Assembly (NCBI GenBank): GCA_030043155.1
Contig: JASHYE010000218.1
Coordinates: 1-18,317 of the forward strand
Origin: Candidatus Acidiferrales bacterium
GTDB lineage: Bacteria; Acidobacteriota; Terriglobia; Acidoferrales; UBA7541
DNA length: 18,317 nt
Reading direction: 5' to 3'
Shown here: piece after piece, positions 7,066-14,405 of the stretch
How the letters are laid out: each line of letters begins with the position of its first letter
Numbering within the stretch: the first letter of the stretch is position 1
Notes under the pieces: model-generated
Told to the model about the DNA's origin: nothing
The model's database searches: none
The model's input: the letters and a program-made list of their open reading frames with translations, nothing else
Position numbers and translations under genes: made by a program

Positions 7066-8106
7066 TCAGAAAAGTTGCGGTTGCCGCCGCGGTTCCTCCA
7101 TCCCGAAGCGCTTATACGCAAGCGCTGTTGCCACGCGGCCGCGCGGGGTGCGATCGATCAACCCCATTTGCATCAGGTACGGCTCGTAGATTTCTTCAAT
7201 CGCATCTTCTTCTTCGCTGAGTGAAGCCGCCAGCGTATTCAAGCCGACCGGGCCTCCGCCATATTTTTGAATGATCGCCAGCAAAAGGTTGCGATCCACC
7301 TCATCAAGCCCGTGTTCATCAACGCCGAGCATCTCAAGCGCTTGTTTCGCAACACTGGATGTGATTGTGCCGCCGGCCCGCACCTCCGCGAAATCGCGCA
7401 CGCGTCGCAGCAATCGGTTCGCCACCCGAGGCGTGCCTCGGCTGCGTCGCGCAATTTCCTCGGAACCGCCGTCATCGATCGAAATTCCAAGAATTCGCGC
7501 CGACCGCCGCACAATTTCAACCACGTCGGCAGTAGTGTAAAAATCGAGGCGATGCACGATTCCGAATCGCGAGCGCATCGGCGCCATAATCAGGCCGGCG
7601 CGCGTGGTTGCGCCAACCAACGTGAAGTTCTGTAATTGATAAGGATGAATCCGCGCGCTCGCACCCTGGCCGATAATCAAGTCGATGCGGAAATCTTCCA
7701 TAGCTGGATAAAGAATCTCCTCTATCGAAGGCATCAAGCGGTGAATCTCGTCCAGAAAAAACAATTCGCGAGCCTCAAGTGCGGTCAGAATAGCGGTGAG
7801 GTCCCCTTTGCGCTCAAGCATTGGGCCTGAGGAGATCTTGATGCCGACCTGCATTTCGCTTGCGAGAATCTGCGCAAGAGTTGTCTTTCCCAGTCCGGGC
7901 GGACCATAGAGCAGCACATGATCGAGCGCTTCGCCACGGCTCCGCGCCGCTTCGACCGCAATTTTGAGGTTCTCTTTTACGCGCGATTGGCCTACAAAAT
8001 CCTCGAACCTTTGCGGACGAACGCTCGCATCCAGCCGCGCATCTTCATCAAATGCCCGCCCTGAAACGACGCGATCTCTTGATTCAGCCATCTTTGCTGT
8101 ACTCAT
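7066..8106 (-). CDS. ruvB: Holliday junction branch migration helicase RuvB
   Basis: RuvB is the hexameric AAA+ motor that drives branch migration at Holliday junctions together with RuvA. The 346-aa product shows Walker A GPPGLGKT (68-75), Walker B FFLDEIHR (about 116-123), sensor [12 protein letters not shown] (about 161-171), the arginine-finger segment MRSRFG, and the sensor II region [17 protein letters not shown]. The C-terminal winged-helix part ([16 protein letters not shown]) is complete. I chose ATG at 8106, with GAGG nine bases upstream. An in-frame TTG at 8115 overlaps that site, and a further ATG lies at 8091. The gap to ruvA is 40 bases and to folK 19 bases. ruvC is not in this window. 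Confidence 0.97.
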   Translation of the reverse strand: MSTAKMAESRDRVVSGRAFDEDARLDASVRPQRFEDFVGQSRVKENLKIAVEAARSRGEALDHVLLYGPPGLGKTTLAQILASEMQVGIKISSGPMLERKGDLTAILTALEARELFFLDEIHRLMPSIEEILYPAMEDFRIDLIIGQGASARIHPYQLQNFTLVGATTRAGLIMAPMRSRFGIVHRLDFYTTADVVEIVRRSARILGISIDDGGSEEIARRSRGTPRVANRLLRRVRDFAEVRAGGTITSSVAKQALEMLGVDEHGLDEVDRNLLLAIIQKYGGGPVGLNTLAASLSEEEDAIEEIYEPYLMQMGLIDRTPRGRVATALAYKRFGMEEPRRQPQLF

Positions 8107-8146
8107 TCCAGTCAACCTCGCTCACAAATTGCGGGCTCGCCGATAT

Positions 8147-8770
8147 CTACTCAGCTCGCGCAGCGCGAGCGCCTTTTTCGAGTGCAGTTCCACCGAGCCT
8201 CTGCAAGGCCGCGCGCAGCAACGCGTCGAATGTTGTGTTTTGCCCGCGTACTTGTTCGATGGTGCGTTCAACCGAGCGTGGCTCGTAGCCCAAATTGACG
8301 AGAGCAGAACTTACATCGGATTCGACTTGCGACCCCGCCGGTGCCTTGCCCAAATCCGTGATGTCCACAGCGGCAGCTTTATCGCGCAGCTCCAGAATAA
8401 TGCGCTCCGCAGTCTTCTGGCCAACGCCAGGAACGCGCCTCAATTGAGCGATGTCCCCCTTGCGAACCGCAGGGATGAGCTCATCCAGAGATAGTCCAGA
8501 CAATATCTTCAGGGCAACACTCGGCCCGACCCCGGAAACGGAAATGAGCAACTCGAAGCATTGTTTTTCCCGCGTGGTAAGAAATCCGTAGAGCGCGATC
8601 TGGTCCTCGCGCACGTGGGTATGAATCAACAGTGTTGTTTCCGCGCGCAGCGCTCCCAGTCCCGCGAAAGTGGAAAGCGGAACCTGCACCTGATATCCCA
8701 CTCCGCCAACGTCCAAGATGATTTGGTTCGGCCGCTTGTCAATCAATGCGCCGCGAAGCTGCCCGATCAT
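8147..8770 (-). CDS. ruvA: Holliday junction DNA-binding protein RuvA
   Basis: RuvA binds the four-way junction and loads RuvB. The 207-aa product has the OB-fold N-terminal domain (MIGQLRGALIDKRPNQIILD, then GVGYQVQVP). Two helix-hairpin-helix motifs follow: VSGVGPSVALKIL at about 78-90 and VPGVGQKTAERIILEL at about 113-128. A flexible linker (about 133-150) leads to the RuvB-contacting C-terminal domain (VSSALVNLGYEPRSVERTIE). The last residues (EKGARAARAE) are a short extension. ATG at 8770 lacks any ribosome binding site. A strong promoter ends only seven bases upstream, so the mRNA may be leaderless. It is the first gene of the ruvA-ruvB-folK-amidase run. Confidence 0.96.
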   Translation of the reverse strand: MIGQLRGALIDKRPNQIILDVGGVGYQVQVPLSTFAGLGALRAETTLLIHTHVREDQIALYGFLTTREKQCFELLISVSGVGPSVALKILSGLSLDELIPAVRKGDIAQLRRVPGVGQKTAERIILELRDKAAAVDITDLGKAPAGSQVESDVSSALVNLGYEPRSVERTIEQVRGQNTTFDALLRAALQRLGGTALEKGARAARAE

Positions 8771-8777
8771 GCGAGTG

Positions 8778-8806
8778 ATTATTGATTAGAGTCAATACTG
8801 TGTCAA
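8778..8806 (-). promoter_or_regulatory. Strong promoter of ruvA, placed for a leaderless transcript
   Basis: On the minus strand TTGACA (8806-8801) is a perfect -35. A spacer of exactly 17 bases and AATAAT (8783-8778, five of six) follow. Seven bases separate the -10 from the A of the ruvA ATG, so the predicted first transcribed base is at or next to the start codon. No SOS (LexA) box was recognised around it. Confidence 0.65.
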
Positions 8807-8813
8807 CGCAAGT

Positions 8814-8827
8814 GAAACGAGCGTTTC
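8814..8827. promoter_or_regulatory. GAAACG-AG-CGTTTC inverted repeat, possible operator
   Basis: Two perfect 6-base arms flank a 2-base centre just upstream of the ruvA -35 (8801-8806). The position suits an activator or repressor dimer site. A chance occurrence cannot be excluded and no T-tract makes it a terminator. Confidence 0.3.
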
Positions 8828-9099
8828 CGTGCAAAGAACGATTCGTAACATCCGACCGTCAGCCATCCCTGCGCCACTGATTCTTTTGGTGAATCTACGA
8901 ATTTACGGAAGCAAGACATTCAGCCGTTCGGAAAACCGCCGTAATTACTGTGCGAAATCGAGATGTGGAGTTGTTTTCGGACAGTTCATTCCGCAGCGAA
9001 AATTTATTTTCATTCATCTGGCACCATGAGCGATTCATTGCGAAAACTCGCGCGTCTAATTTTGCTGAAGGTGCTTCATGAAAGAAAAGGAGAACAACA

Positions 9100-9462
9100 A
9101 TGACGCGCAACAGATTGGGTCACATGTTTGTATTCGCGCTGCTTCTTGCTTTGGCTCTTCCAGTGATGGCAGCGCCCAAAAACAAAAACACAATGCAGAC
9201 GAGCGGCGCCGTTTTGGCTAAGGGAGACTTCACTCTCTACACCGCGCGGTCGCTGAATGGGACTGCTCTGAAGCCAGGCGATTACAAAGTGGTGGCAACG
9301 AATTCGCAAATTTCCTTCGTTCACAATGGCAAAGTCGTCGCGCAAGCGTCGATTCAGTGGCAGGACAGTGCGCCCGTGGGTGAGAACACATTAGTCGCTG
9401 ACAGCGGAAATATCAAAGAGATCCACTTCAAGGGCAAGAAACAATCCGCCGTAGTCTCCTGA
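9100..9462 (+). CDS. Small exported protein of unknown function
   Basis: The 120-aa product has a clear signal peptide (MTRNRLGHMFVFALLLALAL, cleavage near VMA-A at about 24). The mature part is about 95 residues and reads as a small beta-rich domain: GDFTLYTARSLNGTALKPGD, YKVVATNSQISFVHNGKVVA, and at the end IKEIHFKGKKQSAVV. I do not recognise a named family. The pattern LNGTALKPGDYKV resembles short exported proteins that I associate with Acidobacteria, but that is impression rather than proof. There is no Cys and no lipobox. The start is well fixed by AAGGAG eight bases before the ATG. It is a stand-alone transcription unit, closed 12 bases after the stop codon by a strong terminator. Confidence 0.82.
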   Translation: MTRNRLGHMFVFALLLALALPVMAAPKNKNTMQTSGAVLAKGDFTLYTARSLNGTALKPGDYKVVATNSQISFVHNGKVVAQASIQWQDSAPVGENTLVADSGNIKEIHFKGKKQSAVVS

Positions 9463-9473
9463 ACTAGCACTAG

Positions 9474-9509
9474 CACGGGCGTCGAGCGAATCGACGCCCG
9501 TGTTTTTTT
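9474..9509 (+). terminator. Rho-independent terminator
   Basis: CACGGGCGTCGA (9474-9485) pairs perfectly with TCGACGCCCGTG (9491-9502) around the loop GCGAA, and seven T bases follow (9503-9509). On the opposite strand no T-run follows, so it works for the plus-strand gene only. Confidence 0.95.
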
Positions 9510-9529
9510 CATTGGCGGATCCAACGGCG

Positions 9530-10324
9530 CTAGTGGCGCAGACGGTCCTTGCGGACTGCTTCCTCGACCAGGCTGTCCAGTTCGCTGCGCGTAAGCGGAA
9601 TCCCGTCGGGCTCGGAAGAATCAGACGTAATAGGGCAGCCCGCCGCAGCGCTCTCGATGCCATATCGCGCGCGCGCCACAAGCAATTTGTCTACGTCCTC
9701 GCGGGAGAGCAGGACTTGTTTGTGAAGCAACTCCGTCACAAGAGCCACACGCGCAAAGTGTTCGACCGTTTCCATTCGATAGTAGGCGGTCAGCAGGTCG
9801 GCTCCGCACGTCACCACGCCATGGTTGGCCATAAGAATGGCATCGTGCGACTGCACGAATGGCTCGATTGAGTCTGTGAGTTCTGACGTGCCAGGCGTCC
9901 CGTATTGCGCCAGCGGCACGCTTCCCAGGCCGATCACCGCTTCGCTCAGCAGCGCCTTGTTCAAAGGCAATCCGGCGGCGGCGTATCCGGTGGCCGTCAC
10001 CGGATGGGCGTGACAAACGGAATTCACGTCGGGTCGCAAACGATAAATCAGAAGATGCATCGCAAGCTCTGAAGAAGGGTTCCGGCGTCCAGAAAGTTTG
10101 TCGCCCGCAAAATCGGTAATGACCAGGTCGTCGGACGACATCATCCCCTTCGAGATGCCAGTCGGAGAAGTCAGCACGCGCTTAGAATCGAGACGAAGGG
10201 AAATGTTTCCATCCGTCGCCGCGATGAAATTCTGCGCGTGTAGCCATCGCCCCACAATGCAAATGTCACGGCGATGTTCTTCTTCGCTTTTTAAGGCGCC
10301 ATGCGAAATGATGTCACAGGCCAT
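9530..10324 (-). CDS. Class II aldolase/adducin family protein (L-fuculose-phosphate aldolase-like)
   Basis: The product (264 aa) has the zinc-dependent class II aldolase layout. DGNIS at about 38-42 binds phosphate. Glu86 in PSSE is the catalytic acid. The metal ligands are His106 and His108 (HAHP) and His168 (ANHG). The family uses dihydroxyacetone phosphate or related substrates (FucA, AraD, RhaD, MtnB); which one is used here cannot be told. A tail beyond the domain (about 228-264, CPITSDSSEPDGIPLTRSEL) is unusually acidic and polar. ATG at 10324 is chosen; a TTG at 10330 would add two residues. There is no clear ribosome binding site. It lies 78 bases downstream of gdhA with a candidate promoter in between, so cotranscription is possible but not required. 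Confidence 0.87.
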   Translation of the reverse strand: MACDIISHGALKSEEEHRRDICIVGRWLHAQNFIAATDGNISLRLDSKRVLTSPTGISKGMMSSDDLVITDFAGDKLSGRRNPSSELAMHLLIYRLRPDVNSVCHAHPVTATGYAAAGLPLNKALLSEAVIGLGSVPLAQYGTPGTSELTDSIEPFVQSHDAILMANHGVVTCGADLLTAYYRMETVEHFARVALVTELLHKQVLLSREDVDKLLVARARYGIESAAAGCPITSDSSEPDGIPLTRSELDSLVEEAVRKDRLRH

Positions 10325-10344
10325 CAGCAATTCGTCGCCTGCAC

Positions 10345-10373
10345 CTTATACACGAAGACGAACTATATTTCTA
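10345..10373 (-). promoter_or_regulatory. Putative promoter of the class II aldolase gene
   Basis: On the minus strand TAGAAA (10373-10368, four of six) and TATAAG (10350-10345, five of six) are 17 bases apart. The inferred start of transcription is near 10338, about 14 bases before the ATG. The support is the consensus match only. Confidence 0.35.
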
Positions 10374-10402
10374 GTTGTCTGGCAGAGAAAAGCTCGGAAC
10401 TG

Positions 10403-11677
10403 CTATGCGTAGATGCCGCGATGCTTCAACGCAATGGCCACGCGGTCAATGGCCAGCATGTAGGCGGCGATTCGGTTGTTGACCCCATGCTTTTCCGCAT
10501 AACGCACAACGTTATCGAAGCTGCGGTCCATCACATCCTGCAAGCGCTCGTTTACTTCGCTTTCGCGCCAAAAGAAGCCTTGCCGGTCCTGCACCCATTC
10601 GAAATAACTGACCGTCACCCCTCCGGCGTTTCCCAGGATATCGGGAATGATAAAGACGCCCTTTTTCCCGAGGACTTCATCCGCCGGAGCTGTAGTCGGT
10701 CCATTAGCGCCTTCGCAAAGAATTTTCGTTTGCACACGGCTCACATTTTGGCTCGTAATCTGGTTTTCGATCGCCGCAGGAACCAGAATGTCACACGGTT
10801 GGAAGAGCACTTCAGAAGAGGAAAGTTTCTGGCCGCCGCCCGGAAAATCGGGCAGAGACTTATGCTGGTCGTAAACCCAGTCGACCACTTTTGGAACATC
10901 AAAGCCCTTTTCGTTGTACAGCGCTCCATGCACGTCCGCCAACCCGATAATTTTGTATCCCGCTTCATGCATCAGGCGCGCGCCCATCGACCCAACATTT
11001 CCAAATCCCTGAATCACCACGCGGCAATTTTCTTTCTTCATCCCAAGCTTCGCGATAGCCCGGTTGCACACCATCATTACGCCGCGCCCTGTGGCCTCGG
11101 GCCTTCCGAGCGAGCCTCCGAGCTCGAGCGGCTTTCCGGTAACGACCGCCGTCACGGTGTGCCGCATGTGCATCGAATACGTATCCATCACCCACGCCAT
11201 GATTTGCGCGTTGGTATTCACGTCCGGTGCAGGCACATCGCGCTCCGGGCCGATGTAATCGGAAAGTTCCGCCGTATAACGCCGCGTCAGTGCCTCCAAT
11301 TCCCGCTGCGACATTTTGCTCGGATCGCAGATGATCCCGCCTTTCGCGCCACCAAATGGAATGTCGACAACAGCGCACTTCCATGTCATCCACGACGCCA
11401 GCGCACGCACCTCATCAAGAGTCACGTCTGGAGCGTAGCGGATGCCGCCTTTTCCGGGTCCGCGGACCAGCGAATGCTGCACGCGATAGCCGGTGAAAAC
11501 TTCCAGCCGGCCATCATCCATTTTCACCGGTATGTAAACTGTTATTTCCTTGTTGGGGTGCTGCAGGTATTGGTAGAGATCCTGAGGAAGAGCCAGTTTC
11601 TTCGCCGCTTCCTCAAAGCGCGCCTCTGCAGCCTCGTAAGGATTCAGTTCATGTTCAAGCGACAGCGTTGTTGCCAT
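10403..11677 (-). CDS. gdhA: Glutamate dehydrogenase (Glu/Leu/Phe/Val dehydrogenase family)
   Basis: The 424-aa product interconverts glutamate and 2-oxoglutarate plus ammonia, in the cytosol. The substrate loop [11 protein letters not shown] carries Lys76, with Lys100 nearby. The catalytic Lys112 lies in [11 protein letters not shown], and the catalytic Asp151 in VPAPDVNTN. The Rossmann motif GFGNVGS is at 223-229, with Asp247 at the end of the second strand (IIGLADVHG), which fits NAD preference, but cofactor use is uncertain. PAAIENQIT and EGANGPTT complete the pattern. The length is typical for the hexameric 420-residue class. The ATG at 11677 has GGGGAG nine bases upstream. A possible extended -10 lies at 11708-11716. 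Leu dehydrogenase is less likely given the length and motifs. Confidence 0.95.
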   Translation of the reverse strand: MATTLSLEHELNPYEAAEARFEEAAKKLALPQDLYQYLQHPNKEITVYIPVKMDDGRLEVFTGYRVQHSLVRGPGKGGIRYAPDVTLDEVRALASWMTWKCAVVDIPFGGAKGGIICDPSKMSQRELEALTRRYTAELSDYIGPERDVPAPDVNTNAQIMAWVMDTYSMHMRHTVTAVVTGKPLELGGSLGRPEATGRGVMMVCNRAIAKLGMKKENCRVVIQGFGNVGSMGARLMHEAGYKIIGLADVHGALYNEKGFDVPKVVDWVYDQHKSLPDFPGGGQKLSSSEVLFQPCDILVPAAIENQITSQNVSRVQTKILCEGANGPTTAPADEVLGKKGVFIIPDILGNAGGVTVSYFEWVQDRQGFFWRESEVNERLQDVMDRSFDNVVRYAEKHGVNNRIAAYMLAIDRVAIALKHRGIYA

Positions 11678-11707
11678 GATTGCTTCTCCCCAGAAAAATG
11701 GAATTGG

Positions 11708-11716
11708 ATGATAGCA
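11708..11716 (-). promoter_or_regulatory. Putative extended -10 of the gdhA promoter
   Basis: On the minus strand TGCTATCAT gives the extended TGn plus a five-of-six -10. The start would be near 11701, giving a leader of about 24 bases that includes GGGGAG. The -35 is weak. Confidence 0.4.
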
Positions 11717-11882
11717 CTGGCCGGTCCCAGACGGCAGAAGTTCCGTCGCGGTAAGTGCTCAGCCGATGCCGCAGAGTCCAAAATTGCGAAATCCAGTATA
11801 CGGAGCGCCAAGGTAGCGGCGCAAGGAGCGCCTCCATTTTGACCATTGATTGGTAGGCAACCGGCTATTCGACGAAAAGTGA

Positions 11883-12899
11883 TCACGCTCGCCTTTCATA
11901 AACGAAGTGATCGAGAATCAGCTTTGCCAATCGCTGCTGATCATGCCGTATCACGTCGCTCCGCTGCAGCAGGTTACCTGCCACACAACGCAGGCCCATC
12001 TCGCGCAATTCTTCGAGGGAGGGCTCTACCGGCTCAGCCCCCTCCTTTCGATATCGTCGCAATACGTCCGTGCGTGCCATCGCTTGGTTCCAGATGACGG
12101 CGTCGAAAAAGCTTCTGCCTGCGTGATCATAAATTGCACGCACGTGATCCGCCAGGGAGTAACCGGTAGTCTCGCCAGGCTGCGTCATCAGATTGGCGAT
12201 GTAAACACATTTTGCTCGTGAGTTCGCGATGGCTTGCGCCATGCCTCGAATAAGCAGATTGGGAATAATGCTCGTGTACAGCGAACCCGGACCCAGCAAA
12301 ATCAGATCCGCCTCGCGAATCGCGCGAATCACTTCGGGGAGCGGCCGTGCCGTTGCCGGGACAAGACGAATACTGCGAATGCGTCGCCGCGAACGGGAAA
12401 TGCGAGTTTCACCAGCAACGGTCTTCCCATTGTCCAGCTTTGCTTTCAACGTGACGTTCTTTGCCGTGGAAGGGAAAATTCGGCCGCGCGTCGCAAGCAC
12501 ATTGCTCGACAACCGCACCGCTTCGGGGAAGTCGCCTGTGATATCAGTTAAAGCCGTAAGAAACAGGTTGCCGAAGCTGTGCCCGCCAAGCCCATTTCGC
12601 GATCCTGGAAAGCGATATTGGAACAGCCGCGCTAGGAGCGCCTCGTCCGGCGAAAGTGCCACCATGCAATTTCGAATGTCGCCTGGAGGCAAAATCGAAT
12701 ACTCGCGTCTTAACCGCCCGGAACTGCCTCCATCATCTGTAACAGTCACCACAGCGTCGATTTGCACACTCGCACGGTCTTTTTCACGAGGGTGCGAAGT
12801 GTATTCTTTTAGCCCGCGCACCAACATCGAAAGCCCCGTTCCGCCTCCAAAGGCGACGATGCGGATTGGTCTTGAGCGGGTTTTCGCAGCTGTCAACAC
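11883..12899 (-). CDS. yvcK: YvcK-family protein (CofD-like, gluconeogenesis/cell-wall factor)
   Basis: The product (338 aa) matches the YvcK/CofD superfamily: IVAFGGGTGLSMLVRGLK at about 14-31, VTDDGGSSGRLRREY at about 53-67, PPGDIRNC at about 71-78, GLGGHSFGNLFL, GPGSLYTSIIPNL and NLMTQPGET. In Bacillus subtilis and Mycobacterium, YvcK (CuvA) binds UDP-sugars and is needed for normal cell shape and growth on gluconeogenic carbon. By family this one should act in the cytosol at the same interface. No ATG precedes the conserved start, so translation must begin at GTG 12899 or TTG 12896. No ribosome binding site precedes either. The TPR gene ends 25 bases upstream, so reinitiation is likely. 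The usual partners rapZ and whiA are not visible in the window. Confidence 0.92.
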   Translation of the reverse strand: MLTAAKTRSRPIRIVAFGGGTGLSMLVRGLKEYTSHPREKDRASVQIDAVVTVTDDGGSSGRLRREYSILPPGDIRNCMVALSPDEALLARLFQYRFPGSRNGLGGHSFGNLFLTALTDITGDFPEAVRLSSNVLATRGRIFPSTAKNVTLKAKLDNGKTVAGETRISRSRRRIRSIRLVPATARPLPEVIRAIREADLILLGPGSLYTSIIPNLLIRGMAQAIANSRAKCVYIANLMTQPGETTGYSLADHVRAIYDHAGRSFFDAVIWNQAMARTDVLRRYRKEGAEPVEPSLEELREMGLRCVAGNLLQRSDVIRHDQQRLAKLILDHFVYERRA

Positions 12900-12900
12900 A

Positions 12901-12926
12901 AACGGTAGGAGCTAACGGTAGGAGTT
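12901..12926. repeat. Two tandem 13-bp repeats spanning the TPR stop to the yvcK start
   Basis: AACGGTAGGAGCT (12901-12913) is followed directly by AACGGTAGGAGTT (12914-12926), differing at one base. The right-hand copy includes part of the TAA stop of the TPR gene; the left copy ends one base before the yvcK GTG. In the mRNA sense each copy reads as CTCCTACC, a pyrimidine sequence like the anti-Shine-Dalgarno end of 16S rRNA. Confidence 0.8.
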
Positions 12927-13554
12927 AACCGCTTGCGCCCTCTCGCTCAGGATAGAGAAGTTCTGTGAAACGTGGGTCTTCTTGCAGAAAGGCAAAATCC
13001 TCATCATTCCGAGCGCGATAGCGATTCTCCGCGCGCAAATGAATCGCGATTTTCAGGTTTTCCATCGAAGACTCGGCCTCGCCTGTCAGACAATCGAGGG
13101 CCGCCATGGCATACACGATGTGGTCAGCTTTCGGCGCAGCTTTGCGCGCGCGATCCAGATGTTCCCGAGCGTCATCCCAGCGGCCTAAATTCATCATGGC
13201 AATGCCCTGATTGTAGTGGTCCTCAGCTGTTTTAGCCGACGGTTGCGCGCTTCCGGAGATTCTCTGGCCGCAGATTCTCAGATGAATGCGGGCGCGGTCG
13301 GCCAACTCCTTGTTTGGGCCTTGGATTACGCGTTCGAGGGTCTCTTTCGCCCGTGGGAATTTCTGCTGCTGGAGATATTTCAGGCCCTCCTCGTAAGCTC
13401 TCAGTTGCTGAACCGTAGCCTGATCATTTGAGTCCCGCAGCACACTGGCATGACTGCCTTGCTGCAGCCCCTTTTTTTTCAGTTGTTTACGGATAGAAGG
13501 CCGCGAGGAACCGCCATTGCCCCTGTGCTTGGTCTTACCGCTTGAGCGCGCCAT
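12925..13554 (-). CDS. TPR-repeat protein of unknown function, upstream of yvcK
   Basis: The 209-aa product begins with a basic, low-complexity segment (MARSSGKTKHRGNGGSSRPS, then IRKQLKKKG), about 40 residues long. Three TPR-like helical pairs follow: YEEGLKYLQQQKFPRAKETL near 54-73, YNQGIAMMNLGRWDDAREHL near 113-132, and YAMAALDCLTGEAESSMENL near 147-166. It ends with NDEDFAFLQEDPRFTELL, the closing pattern of many bacterial TPR proteins. There is no signal peptide, so it is probably a cytosolic scaffold; the basic N-terminus could touch nucleic acid or the ribosome (inference). ATG 13554 is chosen because a TTGACG-17-TATGCT promoter (13593-13565) lies inside the longer versions. Other in-frame starts are ATG 13569 and TTG 13593. 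It is in an operon with yvcK and divergent from mglA. Confidence 0.8.
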   Translation of the reverse strand: MARSSGKTKHRGNGGSSRPSIRKQLKKKGLQQGSHASVLRDSNDQATVQQLRAYEEGLKYLQQQKFPRAKETLERVIQGPNKELADRARIHLRICGQRISGSAQPSAKTAEDHYNQGIAMMNLGRWDDAREHLDRARKAAPKADHIVYAMAALDCLTGEAESSMENLKIAIHLRAENRYRARNDEDFAFLQEDPRFTELLYPEREGASG

Positions 13555-13564
13555 ACGAGACGCA

Positions 13565-13593
13565 AGCATATCAGCGGCCGATTCTGTCGTCAA
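13565..13593 (-). promoter_or_regulatory. Putative promoter of the TPR-yvcK operon
   Basis: On the minus strand TTGACG (13593-13588, five of six) and TATGCT (13570-13565, four of six) are separated by 17 bases. Only ten bases lie between the -10 and the ATG at 13554, so the leader would be about three bases. It overlaps the upstream in-frame start codons, which argues against those starts. Confidence 0.45.
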
Positions 13594-13761
13594 CTCAGCA
13601 GTTTCGGTTCGAATTCGCCCATTGCCAGGGCAAAATTGAACACGCGGCTGAATTCCTGATTTTCGCGCAATTTGCAGGGTTAAGGAATATCATCGCCGCC
13701 ATTCCGACGTTATCTGTTCCGAACCAGCACGAAAGAGACCAGATGTTTGCGGCGCACTCTA

Positions 13762-13770
13762 TGCTATAAG
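13762..13770 (+). promoter_or_regulatory. Putative extended -10 of the mglA promoter
   Basis: TGCTATAAG combines the TGn extension with a five-of-six -10. Transcription would start near 13777, giving a leader of about 19 bases that includes GAGGA before the GTG at 13796. The -35 is poor. Confidence 0.45.
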
Positions 13771-13795
13771 TAAAACGCGACCAAACTGAGGACTT

Positions 13796-14383
13796 GTGCC
13801 GTTTATAAACTTTCCCGCGCGAGAGATTAACTGCAAGCTTGTCTATTATGGCCCCGGTCTCGGGGGCAAGACCGCCAATCTGCAATGGATCTACGACCAT
13901 ACTGGTACAGGCCAAAAAGGGAAAATGGTTTCGCTCGCCACGGAAACAGATCGCACTCTGTTCTTCGACTTTCTTCCTCTTGATCTCGGCACAGTGCGAG
14001 GATTTAAGACTCGCTTCCATCTTTACACTGTTCCAGGCCAGGTATTCTACGAAGCCAGCCGCCGGTTAATTCTGAAAGGTGCCGATGGCGTGGTATTTGT
14101 TGCTGACTCGCAGGAAGAGCGGCTCGATGCGAACTTCGAAACCATCGACAACCTGAAAGAGCATCTGAAAGACCACAATCTGAATTTCGATACGATTCCT
14201 TACGCTCTGCAGCTCAATAAGCGCGACCTGCCCAATGCTATGCCAACCCCAGAATTAACCAAACAATTGCAGTTGAAGGGCGAGCCTGTCATCGAGGCGG
14301 TTGCCGTTCAGGGACAAGGCGTTTTCGATACTCTCAAGGAAGTTGCCAAGCTTGTGCTGAACGATCTGAAGAAGAATTCGTAG
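13796..14383 (+). CDS. mglA: MglA-type small Ras-like GTPase
   Basis: The product (195 aa) starts MPFINFPAREINCKLVYYGP, the usual MglA N-terminus. It shows the P-loop GPGLGGKT (19-26), the switch 2 sequence VPGQ (79-82, in place of DxxG), and the guanine-specificity motif NKRD (141-144). MglA is the polarity GTPase that in Myxococcus sets the leading pole and is switched off by the GAP MglB. In non-gliding bacteria its role is less known. The residue after the P-loop is Ala27, where Thr is common. The GTG start has GAGGA four bases upstream. No MglB (Roadblock/LC7) gene lies beside it. It is divergent from the TPR-yvcK operon and meets the STAS gene tail to tail, 22 bases apart. Confidence 0.93.
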   Translation: MPFINFPAREINCKLVYYGPGLGGKTANLQWIYDHTGTGQKGKMVSLATETDRTLFFDFLPLDLGTVRGFKTRFHLYTVPGQVFYEASRRLILKGADGVVFVADSQEERLDANFETIDNLKEHLKDHNLNFDTIPYALQLNKRDLPNAMPTPELTKQLQLKGEPVIEAVAVQGQGVFDTLKEVAKLVLNDLKKNS

Positions 14384-14405
14384 GCTGTTTGGATTCCCGT
14401 TAACG

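Larger units (their letters stand above)
8771..9099. other. Non-coding interval between ruvA and the small exported protein
   Basis: These 329 bases separate two divergent genes. They contain the ruvA promoter at the left and the AAGGAG ribosome binding site of the next gene at the right (about 9085-9092). They also contain an inverted repeat at 8814-8827. Short open frames on both strands lack ribosome binding sites and family resemblance, so I call no gene here. I see no convincing promoter for the plus-strand gene. Confidence 0.6.

Noticed and set aside
8829..9029. 66-codon open frame in the ruvA upstream gap
   Set aside because: No ribosome binding site and no recognisable sequence pattern; an overlapping open frame exists on the other strand as well.
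10301..11842. 513-codon open frame on the plus strand opposite gdhA
   Set aside because: It lies almost entirely antisense to glutamate dehydrogenase, whose motifs are intact. The translation is His/Arg-rich with no family pattern and no ribosome binding site. It is a codon-bias shadow.
12229..12915. 228-codon plus-strand open frame opposite yvcK
   Set aside because: It is antisense to the well-conserved YvcK blocks. The product is Arg/Ser-rich, without recognisable domains, and it has no good start context.
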